NCBI RefSeq assembly: GCF_000349945.1
Contig: NC_020516.1
Location: forward strand, 3,100,001-3,164,000
From: Azoarcus sp. KH32C
GTDB taxonomy: Bacteria; Pseudomonadota; Gammaproteobacteria; Burkholderiales; Rhodocyclaceae
Length of the DNA: 64,000 nucleotides
Reading direction: 5' to 3'
Positions 32,537 to 40,753 of the stretch are shown piece after piece. Under the pieces are notes generated by a model that was not told where the DNA came from, made no database searches, and saw nothing but the letters and a program-made list of their open reading frames with translations. Within the stretch, counting starts at the first letter, position 1. Every line of letters starts with the position of its first letter. The position numbers and the translations under genes are program-made.

Positions 32537-34783
32537 TCAGCGCGTCACGACATCGCGTTGCAGCAGATCCGCCGGGCGCGCCACGTCGCCCTGGCGGTAG
32601 TCGCAGACCCCCTGCGGAAAGATCTGCTCCAGGCGCGCACGGTAGGGGTGCATGTCGACCGGCGCATAGACTCCCGAGTCGATGGCTTCGGCAACCGGCT
32701 GCAGCGCGCACTTGAAACGGTCGCCGGCAATCGATTCGCCTGCCACCATGCGCGAATTGGCGAACATCGGATAGACGCGCGTACAGGCGCCGGCGAGATG
32801 CCCGTTCCAGTCGCCGTCCCAGACGTGCTCGCCGCTCGCCATCACCTTGCCCTCGCGGTCGAAGCAACGGTCGCTCGCCGACGACGGCCGCAGTTCCGCC
32901 CAGCTTCGCTCCGGTTCCGCCTGCTTCGCGCGCCACCAGCTGTCGATCGCAGCGAAGGCTTCCGGGGTGGGATCGTAGTGGCTGTCGCTGACCCAGATCG
33001 ACTGGTTTCCAACGCTTCCGCCCGCGGCCAGGATCCGCTCGCGCGTGGAGAATGATGCCGATTCGTGGTGCATGTCCAGATCCGGCTCGAGGTAATGGCG
33101 GACGTCGATCACCGGCATGTCGAGCTGCCCCAGGAACACCTGCCCCGACCGGTAGGCCGCTTCCATCGCAAGCCGGTCGCCTTCGAAGCGCGGCGCAGCC
33201 GCCACGCCGGCGAGATTCATGTTGTGCGCGCTCCACGGCGAGAAATCGCGCAGATCGCTGCCGCCTCCGTCGACCAGCCAGAAGCGTTCGGGCTGCATTT
33301 CGGATGGGGCTTTCCAGCTGCCGACGCGCGCGTTGAGGCGGAGGAACTGCTCAGGCCCGATCCGTCCCGCCTGCAGGGCACGCAAGCCGTACTGCACCCC
33401 GACGTTGTCCCAGGGCACGCGAGCGTAGCCCTGCTTGTCGGTGCCGAAGAACTGCTTCAGGTCTTCGTAATAGCTCCACAGGCCTTGCTTGAAGACCGAC
33501 TCGGAAAGGCGGTTCTCAAAGTTCGTGAATAGCGGATTCAGCACCAGCGGAGTCAGGCCGCGCCACGCAACGGCGCATTCGGTCTGCCCCTCGAGCGAAG
33601 GCCGCCACTCGCCGCGCGCGAGGTACGAAAGCCGGGTCGTCGCCTGGATCTTGAAGACGCCGCCGGACGCCGAGTAATCGTTGTTCGCGTTGAGGCCCTC
33701 GATAATGCTGCGGTTCTCGGCGCGTGCCCATTGCGCGTTCCCGCCGTCGGTAACGTCGAAGTAGTACTCGAGCAACTCGCAGTCGAAGATCGGGACGGTC
33801 TGCGTGATCATGTCCGGGTAGGCGTACTGCGCGACGCCGGCGTCGAGCAGACCGGGATGATTCTGCGCGAGCAGGTACTGCTGGATCGCCCCACCCGACC
33901 CCCCGACGCCGACCGTGTATTCCGGCTCGCCATACAGCGCTGCGAACTGCCGCTTCACGCGCAGCGCCGTGTCCTCGATCAACCACATGTTGTAGTGATT
34001 GGCCGTGGTCGTGCCGGTCGAGGCGATGACGGCGTAGCCTTGCGCGAGCTGTTTTTCGCGGTCCGCGATGACGCGCTTCAGGTTGGCCCGGCCCTGCCGG
34101 TGCCCGATCCCGACGCCGCCATAGAACTGGTAGATCAGGCGTCCATTCCAGCGATCCGCTGTCGGCGTCGCGAGCGATTCGTGTGCGCCGCGCAGCGCGA
34201 CGAGCACGTAGATGAAGCGGTTGATCGTCCCCATCTCGACGCGGACCACGAAGGGGATGCGCACCCCATTGACGGTGATGCGCTCGGCGTCGCGCACCTT
34301 GTCGTTCCATCGTGAAAAACGATCCTTTCCGCGCGGCTTGTAGTAGTACCAGGCCTTCGTCGGCGCGAGGCAGTCCTTGCTGTAGCCGTGCGCCTCCGGC
34401 AATTCCTTCTCGCGATCGGCCTCCTGGTCGACCCGCGTGCCGATGCCCGCCAAGTTGTCGACCAGCGGCTGCCCGAGCCCGGAGGCCTCGGTGTCGCAGA
34501 TGAAGGGATATTGTTTCGGCCCCGCAAACAGCGCCTCATCAGGCCCGACTTCGCCCACGCGGATTGGAAAGCGGAAGGTTTCGGCCGGCCGTTTCAGTTG
34601 CGACGGATGCGGACCCCGATAGGGGTCGGCATGCGCGCGGGCGTCGAAACCCGGCGGCAATCCCGTTACCCGCCCGTCTTCGTCCTCCCAGAAACCGGCC
34701 GCCTCGGAACACAACAGCCCAAGCAGCAGCTGCCCGACCAGGACACCGGACCAGAGCCTTCGCGTTCTCGCCATGTTCGACAT
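32537..34783 (-). CDS. Secreted DUF6351-type tannase/esterase-like protein
   Basis: A 748-residue exported protein. Residues 1-29 are a signal peptide (basic start MSNMARTRRLWS, hydrophobic core, EAAG). The mature part looks like an alpha/beta hydrolase of the DUF6351 family: a nucleophile elbow GVGGSGGAIQQYLLAQNHPG, an upstream GYAVIASTGTTTANHYN and a possible late Asp/His region (MPVIDVRHYLEPDLDMHHESASF). Substrate unknown; polyester, tannin-type or hydroxyalkanoate oligomer cleavage would fit the fold. ATG 34783 has AGGAG 8 bases upstream. Single gene, convergent with mfd (27-base gap). Confidence 0.75.
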   Translation of the reverse strand: MSNMARTRRLWSGVLVGQLLLGLLCSEAAGFWEDEDGRVTGLPPGFDARAHADPYRGPHPSQLKRPAETFRFPIRVGEVGPDEALFAGPKQYPFICDTEASGLGQPLVDNLAGIGTRVDQEADREKELPEAHGYSKDCLAPTKAWYYYKPRGKDRFSRWNDKVRDAERITVNGVRIPFVVRVEMGTINRFIYVLVALRGAHESLATPTADRWNGRLIYQFYGGVGIGHRQGRANLKRVIADREKQLAQGYAVIASTGTTTANHYNMWLIEDTALRVKRQFAALYGEPEYTVGVGGSGGAIQQYLLAQNHPGLLDAGVAQYAYPDMITQTVPIFDCELLEYYFDVTDGGNAQWARAENRSIIEGLNANNDYSASGGVFKIQATTRLSYLARGEWRPSLEGQTECAVAWRGLTPLVLNPLFTNFENRLSESVFKQGLWSYYEDLKQFFGTDKQGYARVPWDNVGVQYGLRALQAGRIGPEQFLRLNARVGSWKAPSEMQPERFWLVDGGGSDLRDFSPWSAHNMNLAGVAAAPRFEGDRLAMEAAYRSGQVFLGQLDMPVIDVRHYLEPDLDMHHESASFSTRERILAAGGSVGNQSIWVSDSHYDPTPEAFAAIDSWWRAKQAEPERSWAELRPSSASDRCFDREGKVMASGEHVWDGDWNGHLAGACTRVYPMFANSRMVAGESIAGDRFKCALQPVAEAIDSGVYAPVDMHPYRARLEQIFPQGVCDYRQGDVARPADLLQRDVVTR

Positions 34784-34990
34784 CGACGCAGCTCCTGACG
34801 GGCGGGGGCGCCAATAACTGATGTATAGCTCAAGGCCGATCGGCCGGCGGGCGAAGTGAAGACCCGTTTGAGGCCGGAACGGGAATTTGTCACGAGAGCG
34901 CGATAACGTCGAACTCCGGGACTCTGCGCCGGTTCTAATAAGGACGGAAATGGTGCGATTTTGGCGCATTCCCGACCGGGAGGATCGTCG

Positions 34991-35407
34991 ATGGCGGCGC
35001 TGCATCTGCCCGCCCGGCTGCGCGACAGGATTCTGACCTTGGCGCAGAAGGGCTATCCGGAGGAAGTGTGCGGACTGCTGCTCGGCAGGCAGGAGGCTGA
35101 CACGGTCGCCGTGTGCGATTTGCATGAAACACGCAACGTCCACCCGGACCGGACCGCCGACCGTTTCCTGATCGAGCCGCAGGACTATCTTGGAGCCGAG
35201 AGGGCCGCCGTGGAGCGCGGATTGCAAGTGGTGGGCGTGTGGCACTCCCACCCGGATCACCCGGCGTGCCCTTCCGCAACCGATCTCGAATTCGCATGGC
35301 CGGGATGGTCATACCCGATCGTCTCGGTGAATTCGGGCGTCGCCACCGAGTTGCGTTCCTGGCGGCTCGACGGCGAGGTTTTCAGCGAAGAGGAGATGTT
35401 CCCATGA
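34991..35407 (+). CDS. JAMM/MPN+ (M67) metallopeptidase
   Basis: A 138-residue zinc isopeptidase-like protein of family M67 (related to Mec+ of mycobacteria and to Rpn11). The JAMM motif is complete: a Glu in YPEEVCGLLLG (about residue 25), WHSHP (His85, His87), Ser95 and Asp98 in HP-x6-S-xx-D. Bacterial members cut after the C-terminal Gly-Gly of ubiquitin-like sulfur carriers. ATG 34991 follows GGGAGGA. Its stop overlaps (ATGA) the start of a gene that carries such a carrier domain fused to its activating enzyme, which makes that carrier the likely substrate. Confidence 0.92.
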   Translation: MAALHLPARLRDRILTLAQKGYPEEVCGLLLGRQEADTVAVCDLHETRNVHPDRTADRFLIEPQDYLGAERAAVERGLQVVGVWHSHPDHPACPSATDLEFAWPGWSYPIVSVNSGVATELRSWRLDGEVFSEEEMFP

Positions 35408-36855
35408 GCCGCGTCATCATCCGCATCCCGACGCCCTTGCGCACATACACCGGCGGAGCCGACGAGGTCGAGGTGAATGCCGCGACGGTCGGCGAGGCGC
35501 TCGAAGCGCTCGGGCGGCGGCACGAAGGCCTCCTCACGCGCGTGTATGCCGCCGACGGCAGTCTGCGCCCCTTCGTGAACGTGTATCTCGGCGCCGAAAA
35601 CGTGCGCGATCTGGGCGGGCTCGCCGCCTCGCTGCCCGGCGAAGGCGCTGTGCTTGCGATCGTGCCGGCCGTCGCTGGCGGCACAGGCACCGGCCGCGAA
35701 CGCCGTCTCGCCGAACTCAAGACGAGCATCCCCGAAATCGGGCCGCGGGATGCGTTTGCGCAGCAATCCGAAGGCGCTGCGCTGATCGACGTCCGCGAAG
35801 CCGATGAAATCGCGCAGGGCAGTCCGCGCGGCGCCTATCGACTCGGCCGGGGCTTTCTCGAACTGCGTGTCGAAGAAGCCATCCCCGACCCCGAACGGCC
35901 GCTGCTCGTGATGTGCGGGGGCGGCACGCGTTCGCTGTTCGCGGCCGAAGGGCTGCAACGCATGGGCTACCGCAATGTGGCGTCGGTGGCGGGCGGCTTC
36001 TCGCGCTGGAAGGCCGAAGGGCTGCCCTTCGAGACGCCTCGCGGCCTCGACGCCCATGCACGGGAGCGTTACGCCCGCCACCTGACGATGCCCGAGGTGG
36101 GTGAAGACGGCCAGCGTCGCCTGCTCGATAGCCGCGTACTGCTGATCGGGGCCGGCGGCCTCGGATCGCCCGCCGCGTTGTACCTCGCCGCCGCGGGGGT
36201 CGGCACGCTTGGCATCGTCGACCACGACGTCGTCGACCGATCCAACCTGCAGCGTCAGGTGCTGCACAATGACGAACGCATCGGCCAGCGCAAGGTCGAC
36301 TCGGCGCGGCGCACGCTGCAGGACCTCAACCCCTCGGTGACCGTCACGCCCTATTTCGAACACCTCACGTCCGCCAACGTCGAGCGCATCCTCGACGGCT
36401 ACGACGTGGTCGTCGACGGATCGGACAACTTCCCGACGCGCTACCTCGTAAACGACGCCTGCGTGCACCTGAGAATCCCCTGCGTGCATGGCTCCGTGTA
36501 CCGCTTCGAAGGCCAGGTGTCGGTCTTCTGGCCCTACTACCCCGAACGCCGCGGGCCGTGCTACCGCTGCCTGTATCCGGAACCGCCGCCGCCCGAGTTC
36601 GCGCCGTCCTGCGCTGACGCCGGCGTGCTGGGCGTCCTCCCCGGCGTCATCGGGATGCTGGAAGCGGTCGAAACGATCAAGCTGCTGCTCGGACTAGGCG
36701 ATCCGCTGGTGGGGCGGCTGCTGCATTACGACGCGTTACACGCACGCTTCGACGAATTCCGCCTCGCAGCCAATCCCGATTGCCCGATGTGCGCCGAAGG
36801 CCGCCCCTTCCCCGGCTACGTCGACTATGAAGCGTTCTGCGCAACGGCAGCATGA
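35404..36855 (+). CDS. MoaD/ThiS-rhodanese-MoeB/ThiF triple fusion (sulfur-carrier activation)
   Basis: A 483-residue protein joining three steps of sulfur-carrier chemistry. Residues 1-93 are a MoaD/ThiS ubiquitin-like domain (IRIPTPLRTYTGGADEVEV, FVNVYLG, ending VPAVAGG). Residues about 110-208 are a rhodanese domain with active-site loop CGGGTRS (Cys171). Residues about 215-483 are an E1-like adenylyltransferase: YARHLTMPEVGEDGQ, GAGGLGSPAALYLAAAG, NLQRQVLH, DGSDNFPTRYLVND, SCADAGVLG (Cys403, position of the ThiF catalytic Cys) and zinc pairs CYRC and CPMC. The carrier Gly-Gly (92-93) is internal, so it must be freed by cleavage or act differently. ATG 35404 overlaps the JAMM gene. cysM follows by 18 bases. 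Confidence 0.9.
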   Translation: MSRVIIRIPTPLRTYTGGADEVEVNAATVGEALEALGRRHEGLLTRVYAADGSLRPFVNVYLGAENVRDLGGLAASLPGEGAVLAIVPAVAGGTGTGRERRLAELKTSIPEIGPRDAFAQQSEGAALIDVREADEIAQGSPRGAYRLGRGFLELRVEEAIPDPERPLLVMCGGGTRSLFAAEGLQRMGYRNVASVAGGFSRWKAEGLPFETPRGLDAHARERYARHLTMPEVGEDGQRRLLDSRVLLIGAGGLGSPAALYLAAAGVGTLGIVDHDVVDRSNLQRQVLHNDERIGQRKVDSARRTLQDLNPSVTVTPYFEHLTSANVERILDGYDVVVDGSDNFPTRYLVNDACVHLRIPCVHGSVYRFEGQVSVFWPYYPERRGPCYRCLYPEPPPPEFAPSCADAGVLGVLPGVIGMLEAVETIKLLLGLGDPLVGRLLHYDALHARFDEFRLAANPDCPMCAEGRPFPGYVDYEAFCATAA

Positions 36856-36873
36856 AGCCGCGAGGAGACGGAC

Positions 36874-37812
36874 ATGGCCGCGATGCCCGTGCGCGAATCC
36901 CCTCTTCTCTCCGCCGTCGGACGCGTCCCGCTGGTGGAGATCACGGCGATCTGCGACATCGCCCCCCACTGCAGGCTCTTTGCAACCGTGGAGGGCGTCA
37001 ATCCGGGCGGTTCGATCAAGGACCGACCGGTCGCGCGCATGCTCCTCAAAGGGATCCAGGCGGGCCACCTCGACGGCGGCCGCCGGCTGCTGGACTCCTC
37101 GTCCGGCAACGCCGGCATCTCGTACGCGCTCTTCGGCGCCGCGATGGGCATACCGGTGACCCTCGTCGTGCCCGGCAATGCCAGCCGCGAACGCATCGAC
37201 CGCATCCGCGCGAGCGGGGCCGAGCTGATCCTAACCGATCCCATCGAAGGCTACGACTTCGCCGTCAGCGAAGCACGGCGCCTTGCGCGCGAACGCCCCG
37301 ATTGCTATTGGTACTGTGATCAGTATTCGAATCCGGAGAATTGGCGCGCGCATTACGAAACGACGGGCGTCCAATTGCTGCGCGGTATCGCCGCAATCAC
37401 CGGGCGCGCGCCGGACGCTTTCGTCGGCGGGATCGGCACCGGCGGCACGCTCACCGGCGTCGGCCGCCGGATGAAGGAGGCCAACCCGCAAACGCGCGTC
37501 GTCGTGGCGATCCCCGACGAATTCCCCGGGATCGAGGGACTCAAGCCGCTCGGGCATCCGGGCGACATGGTGCCGGCGATCCTCGACGAAACGCTGATCG
37601 ACCGCCGCGTGGCGGTGCGGATGGAAGACGCGATCCCGATGTGCCGCCTGCTTGCGCGGGCGGGCCTGTTCGTGGGTCCGTCCTCCGGCGCGCTCGTACA
37701 CGCGGCCTGCCGCGTCGCAATAGAAGATGGCTTGCACAACATCGCGACAATATTGCCGGACACCGGCGAACGCTACGTCTCGACCGGCCTGTGGTCCGGC
37801 CAGGGGACGTAA
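36874..37812 (+). CDS. cysM: Cysteine synthase (CysM/CysK family)
   Basis: A 312-residue PLP enzyme of the cysteine synthase family. The PLP Lys is in NPGGSIKDRPVA (Lys49), the phosphate and substrate loop is SSSGNAGIS (about 75-83), and the Gly-rich cofactor loop is GGIGTGGTLTGVG. SSGALVHAA near the C-terminus holds the Ser that contacts the pyridine nitrogen. Placed directly after the sulfur-carrier activation fusion and JAMM peptidase, it resembles the mycobacterial mec+-cysO-cysM module, where the enzyme uses a thiocarboxylated carrier as sulfur donor with O-phosphoserine. Use of that donor here is an inference. The start is ATG 36874 with GAGGAG upstream. Confidence 0.88.
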   Translation: MAAMPVRESPLLSAVGRVPLVEITAICDIAPHCRLFATVEGVNPGGSIKDRPVARMLLKGIQAGHLDGGRRLLDSSSGNAGISYALFGAAMGIPVTLVVPGNASRERIDRIRASGAELILTDPIEGYDFAVSEARRLARERPDCYWYCDQYSNPENWRAHYETTGVQLLRGIAAITGRAPDAFVGGIGTGGTLTGVGRRMKEANPQTRVVVAIPDEFPGIEGLKPLGHPGDMVPAILDETLIDRRVAVRMEDAIPMCRLLARAGLFVGPSSGALVHAACRVAIEDGLHNIATILPDTGERYVSTGLWSGQGT

Positions 37813-37871
37813 AGACGGGAGACCGCAGAACGGGACGACGACAGGGAGCTTCAACAGCATGGAGGTGTGAC

Positions 37872-38531
37872 ATGGCACTGAGACTAGGCGACGAGGCACC
37901 GGACTTCTCCGCCGCAACGACGCAGGGAACCATCAATTTCCACGAATGGATCGGGGACGGCTGGGCGATATTGTTCTCGCACCCGAAGGACTTTACCCCC
38001 GTATGCACCACGGAGCTGGGCTACATGGCGGGACTGCAGGCCGAGTTCGCCAAGCGCAACACCAAGATCATCGGCTTGAGCGTCGATAGCGTCGCCGACC
38101 ACGAACGTTGGTCGAAGGACATCGAAGAAACGCAGGGCCATCGCGTCAACTACCCGATGATCGGCGACCCGGATCTGAAGGTCGCGAAGCTCTACGACAT
38201 GATCCATCCGAACGCCACCGGGACCGCGAAGGAACGCACCGCCGCGGACAACATGACGGTGCGGTCAGTGTTCGTCATCGGCCCGGACAAGAAGATCAAG
38301 CTGATGCTGACCTACCCGATGAGCACCGGCCGCAACTTCGACGAAGTGCTGCGCGTGCTCGACTCGATCCAGCTCACGGCCAAGCACAAGGTCGCCACCC
38401 CGGTGAACTGGAAGCCCGGCGAGGACGTGATCATCGTCCCGGCCGTTTCCGACGAAGAAGCGAGGACCCGCTTCCCAGACGGTTGGCGGGCGCCCAAGCC
38501 CTACATGCGGATCGTGCCGCAGCCTAAGTAA
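37872..38531 (+). CDS. 1-Cys peroxiredoxin (Prx6 type)
   Basis: A 219-residue thiol peroxidase that reduces H2O2 and alkyl hydroperoxides. The peroxidatic Cys45 lies in HPKDFTPVCTTELG. It is the only cysteine in the protein, so no resolving Cys is available and an external thiol is needed. The Prx6-type C-terminal domain is present (VATPVNWKPGEDVIIVP, PYMRIV). ATG 37872 has GGAGG 7 bases before it. It lies 59 bases after cysM on the same strand, suggesting co-regulation of thiol supply and peroxide defence. Confidence 0.94.
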   Translation: MALRLGDEAPDFSAATTQGTINFHEWIGDGWAILFSHPKDFTPVCTTELGYMAGLQAEFAKRNTKIIGLSVDSVADHERWSKDIEETQGHRVNYPMIGDPDLKVAKLYDMIHPNATGTAKERTAADNMTVRSVFVIGPDKKIKLMLTYPMSTGRNFDEVLRVLDSIQLTAKHKVATPVNWKPGEDVIIVPAVSDEEARTRFPDGWRAPKPYMRIVPQPK

Positions 38532-38621
38532 GCTGTTTCACTTTCCCCGGAATCAGCGCTTGCCGTGACCGGGGATAGTGCTATACCAAAAGCAATTCCT
38601 CATCGGGTTGTCCTGCCCCCG

Positions 38622-38656
38622 GCCGCGCCGCGAATGATCTGTCGCTCAGGCGCGGC
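38622..38656 (+). terminator. GC-rich stem-loop in the peroxiredoxin-GYD gap
   Basis: 8-bp inverted repeat GCCGCGCC/GGCGCGGC with a 19-base loop, followed by GGTCCTCTTTTGGG. Possible weak terminator of the JAMM-to-peroxiredoxin run. The rest of this 246-base gap shows nothing else I can name. Confidence 0.35.
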
Positions 38657-38777
38657 GGTCCTCTTTTGGGTCCGCTGTCGTCTTCACTCTCTGCCGCCCG
38701 CTGGGGGCACTCCGTTTCCCCCGTCGCGGACCACCCCGGGGAACGGCTCCGAACCACGTCCGCGTTAGGAGACCGAC

Positions 38778-39071
38778 ATGGCCAAATACGTCGTATTGCT
38801 GAATTGGACGGAACAAGGCGTCCGCAACGTGAAGGACACCGTCAAGCGCGCCGCGGCGGCCCGCCACGCTTTCGAAGCGTTCGGCGTGCGCATGACCGAC
38901 ATATCCTGGACGCTCGGCCAGTATGACGTCGTGGCGACGCTCGAAGCGCCCGACGACGAAGCCGCGACCCGCGCCGGACTCGCCCTGGGAATGCAGGGCA
39001 ATGTGCGTTCGACGACCCTGCGCGCCTTCACCGAGAAAGAAATGAGCGCGATCATCAGCTCGCTGCCGTAA
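38778..39071 (+). CDS. GYD domain-containing protein
   Basis: A 97-residue protein of the GYD family, a ferredoxin-like alpha/beta-barrel fold probably acting as a dimer. It starts KYVVLLNWTEQGVRNVKDTVKRA and contains the family motif in the variant form LGQYDVVATLEAPDDEAA (GQYD for GxYD), then GNVRSTTLRAFTEKEM. Function unknown. ATG 38778 follows TTAGGAGA. It is a stand-alone small gene between the peroxiredoxin and lemA. Confidence 0.88.
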   Translation: MAKYVVLLNWTEQGVRNVKDTVKRAAAARHAFEAFGVRMTDISWTLGQYDVVATLEAPDDEAATRAGLALGMQGNVRSTTLRAFTEKEMSAIISSLP

Positions 39072-39171
39072 GCAGTGAATCCGGGACAAATCGGGAAAGG
39101 AGCATTATCATGACATTGGCGAGTCCGTCGTCCCGGCGGGCCGCGCCCCCGCGCCAGGAGGATGCCAGATA

Positions 39172-39789
39172 ATGCTTCAGTCCATTTTCCGCCGCTTTCC
39201 CGCCCTCGTTGCCCTCATCGCCGCATTCAGCCTGACCGGCTGCGGCTACAACGATTTCCAGCGTCTCGACGAACAGAGCAAGGCCGCCTGGGCCGAGGTG
39301 CTGAACCAGTACCAGCGGCGTGCCGACCTGATCCCCAACCTCGTCGCGACGGTGAAGGGCGAGGCGAGCTTCGAACAGGAAACGCTGACCCGCGTGATCG
39401 AGGCGCGCGCCAAGGCGACCTCGATCCAGGTCACGCCCGAGATGCTCAACGATCCGCAGGCGATGGAGCGCTTCCAGCAGGCCCAGGCCCAGCTCGGGGG
39501 TGCCTTGTCGCGGCTGCTGGCAGTCGCCGAAAACTACCCCAACCTCAAGGCCAACCAGGCCTACCAGGACCTGCGCGTGCAGCTCGAAGGGACCGAAAAC
39601 CGCATCACGGTCGCCCGCAACAGCTACATCAAGGCCGTGCAGGAATACAACGTCCTCGCCCGGAGCTTTCCGACCAACCTGACGGCGAAGATCTTCAGTT
39701 ATCAGCCGAAGGCGGGCTTCACGGTCACGAACGAACAGGAAATCTCCCGCCCGCCGACCGTCGATTTCGGCACCTCGCAGAAACGGTGA
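39172..39789 (+). CDS. LemA family lipoprotein
   Basis: A 205-residue LemA-family protein. The N-terminal signal ends in lipobox LTGC (lipid-modified Cys24), so here it is a lipoprotein rather than a simple membrane-anchored form. The helical bundle has the typical AAWAEVLNQYQRRADLIPNLVATVKG, LLAVAENYPNLKAN and RNSYIKAVQEYN. Function unclear; LemA genes are often next to TPM or M48 genes, as here, where two TPM-domain genes follow. ATG 39172 with AGGAGG upstream. Confidence 0.93.
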   Translation: MLQSIFRRFPALVALIAAFSLTGCGYNDFQRLDEQSKAAWAEVLNQYQRRADLIPNLVATVKGEASFEQETLTRVIEARAKATSIQVTPEMLNDPQAMERFQQAQAQLGGALSRLLAVAENYPNLKANQAYQDLRVQLEGTENRITVARNSYIKAVQEYNVLARSFPTNLTAKIFSYQPKAGFTVTNEQEISRPPTVDFGTSQKR

Positions 39790-39817
39790 TCGCCGGAAAC
39801 GCCTGCAGCGCATACGA

Positions 39818-40753
39818 ATGATGCCCCTTCCCCGCCCGGCCGCGACTCGCGCGACTGCCTTCGTTCAGGCGATGGCGCGCTTCGTCGTCGCCATGGCGGT
39901 GCTGCTGGCGGCGGGGTTCTCCGCCGCGCAGTCGGTGCAGCCCATTCCGCCCTTGAGCGCCCGCGTCATCGACCAGACGGGCACACTCTCCGGCGGCGAC
40001 CTCGCCGCCCTCGAATCGAAGCTTGCGGCGTTCGAAAAGGAACGCGGCACACAGATCGTCGTATTGATCGTCGGCACAACGGCACCCGAGGACGTCGCGG
40101 CCTACGCTTACCGCGTCGCGTCGGAATGGAAGATCGGCCGACGCGACGTCGGTGACGGCCTGCTGCTCGTCGTCGCGCGCAACGACCGGCGCGTCCGCAT
40201 CGAGGTCGCGCGAGCGCTCGAAGGTGCCGTCCCGGATCTGGCCGCTTTCCACATCATCGACCGCGCCATCACGCCGGCCTTCCGCAAGGGAGACTTCGCC
40301 GGCGGGCTCAACGCCGGCGTGGATGCGCTGATGGCGAGGGTGCGCGGCGAAAACCTGCAGCTACCCGAGCCGGATGCGGGACCGGCCAAGGGCGCAGGCG
40401 CGGTGGGGGATCTCGCGATATTCCTCTTCGGGGGCGTGCCGATTGCCGGAGCGGTGCTGGTGGGCATGTTCGGACGCAAACTCGGCGCCCTCGCGACCGG
40501 CGGACTCGCCGGCGTGCTCGTGAAACTGCTGATCGGCAGCCTGCTGCTGTCGATCGGCGCCGCGGTGTTGGCCTTCATCTTCGTGCTCGTGCTGGGCGTC
40601 GGAGGCGGTGGGCGTGGCGGGCGCGGAGGCGGCTTCGGCGGTCCGATCATCTTCGGCGGCGGCCGCGGTCCCTTCGGCGGCAGCGGCGGCGGGGGCTTCA
40701 GCTCCGGAGGCGGCGGCAGTTTCGGCGGGGGCGGCGCCTCCGGACGATGGTGA
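39818..40753 (+). CDS. TPM domain protein with Gly-rich tail (YgcG family)
   Basis: A 311-residue exported membrane-anchored protein. A signal peptide or anchor covers residues about 15-38. The TPM domain follows (about 45-185): VIDQTGTLSGGDLAALES, GTQIVVLIVGTTAPEDVAAYA, WKIGRRDVGDGLLLVVARNDRRVRIEVA. One or two hydrophobic helices lie at about 205-260, and the last 50 residues are almost pure Gly/Ser/Phe/Arg (GGGG-type repeats), a common end of YgcG proteins. Thought to act on envelope or photosystem assembly in other lineages; the activity here is unknown. Between lemA and a second TPM gene. Confidence 0.92.
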   Translation: MMPLPRPAATRATAFVQAMARFVVAMAVLLAAGFSAAQSVQPIPPLSARVIDQTGTLSGGDLAALESKLAAFEKERGTQIVVLIVGTTAPEDVAAYAYRVASEWKIGRRDVGDGLLLVVARNDRRVRIEVARALEGAVPDLAAFHIIDRAITPAFRKGDFAGGLNAGVDALMARVRGENLQLPEPDAGPAKGAGAVGDLAIFLFGGVPIAGAVLVGMFGRKLGALATGGLAGVLVKLLIGSLLLSIGAAVLAFIFVLVLGVGGGGRGGRGGGFGGPIIFGGGRGPFGGSGGGGFSSGGGGSFGGGGASGRW

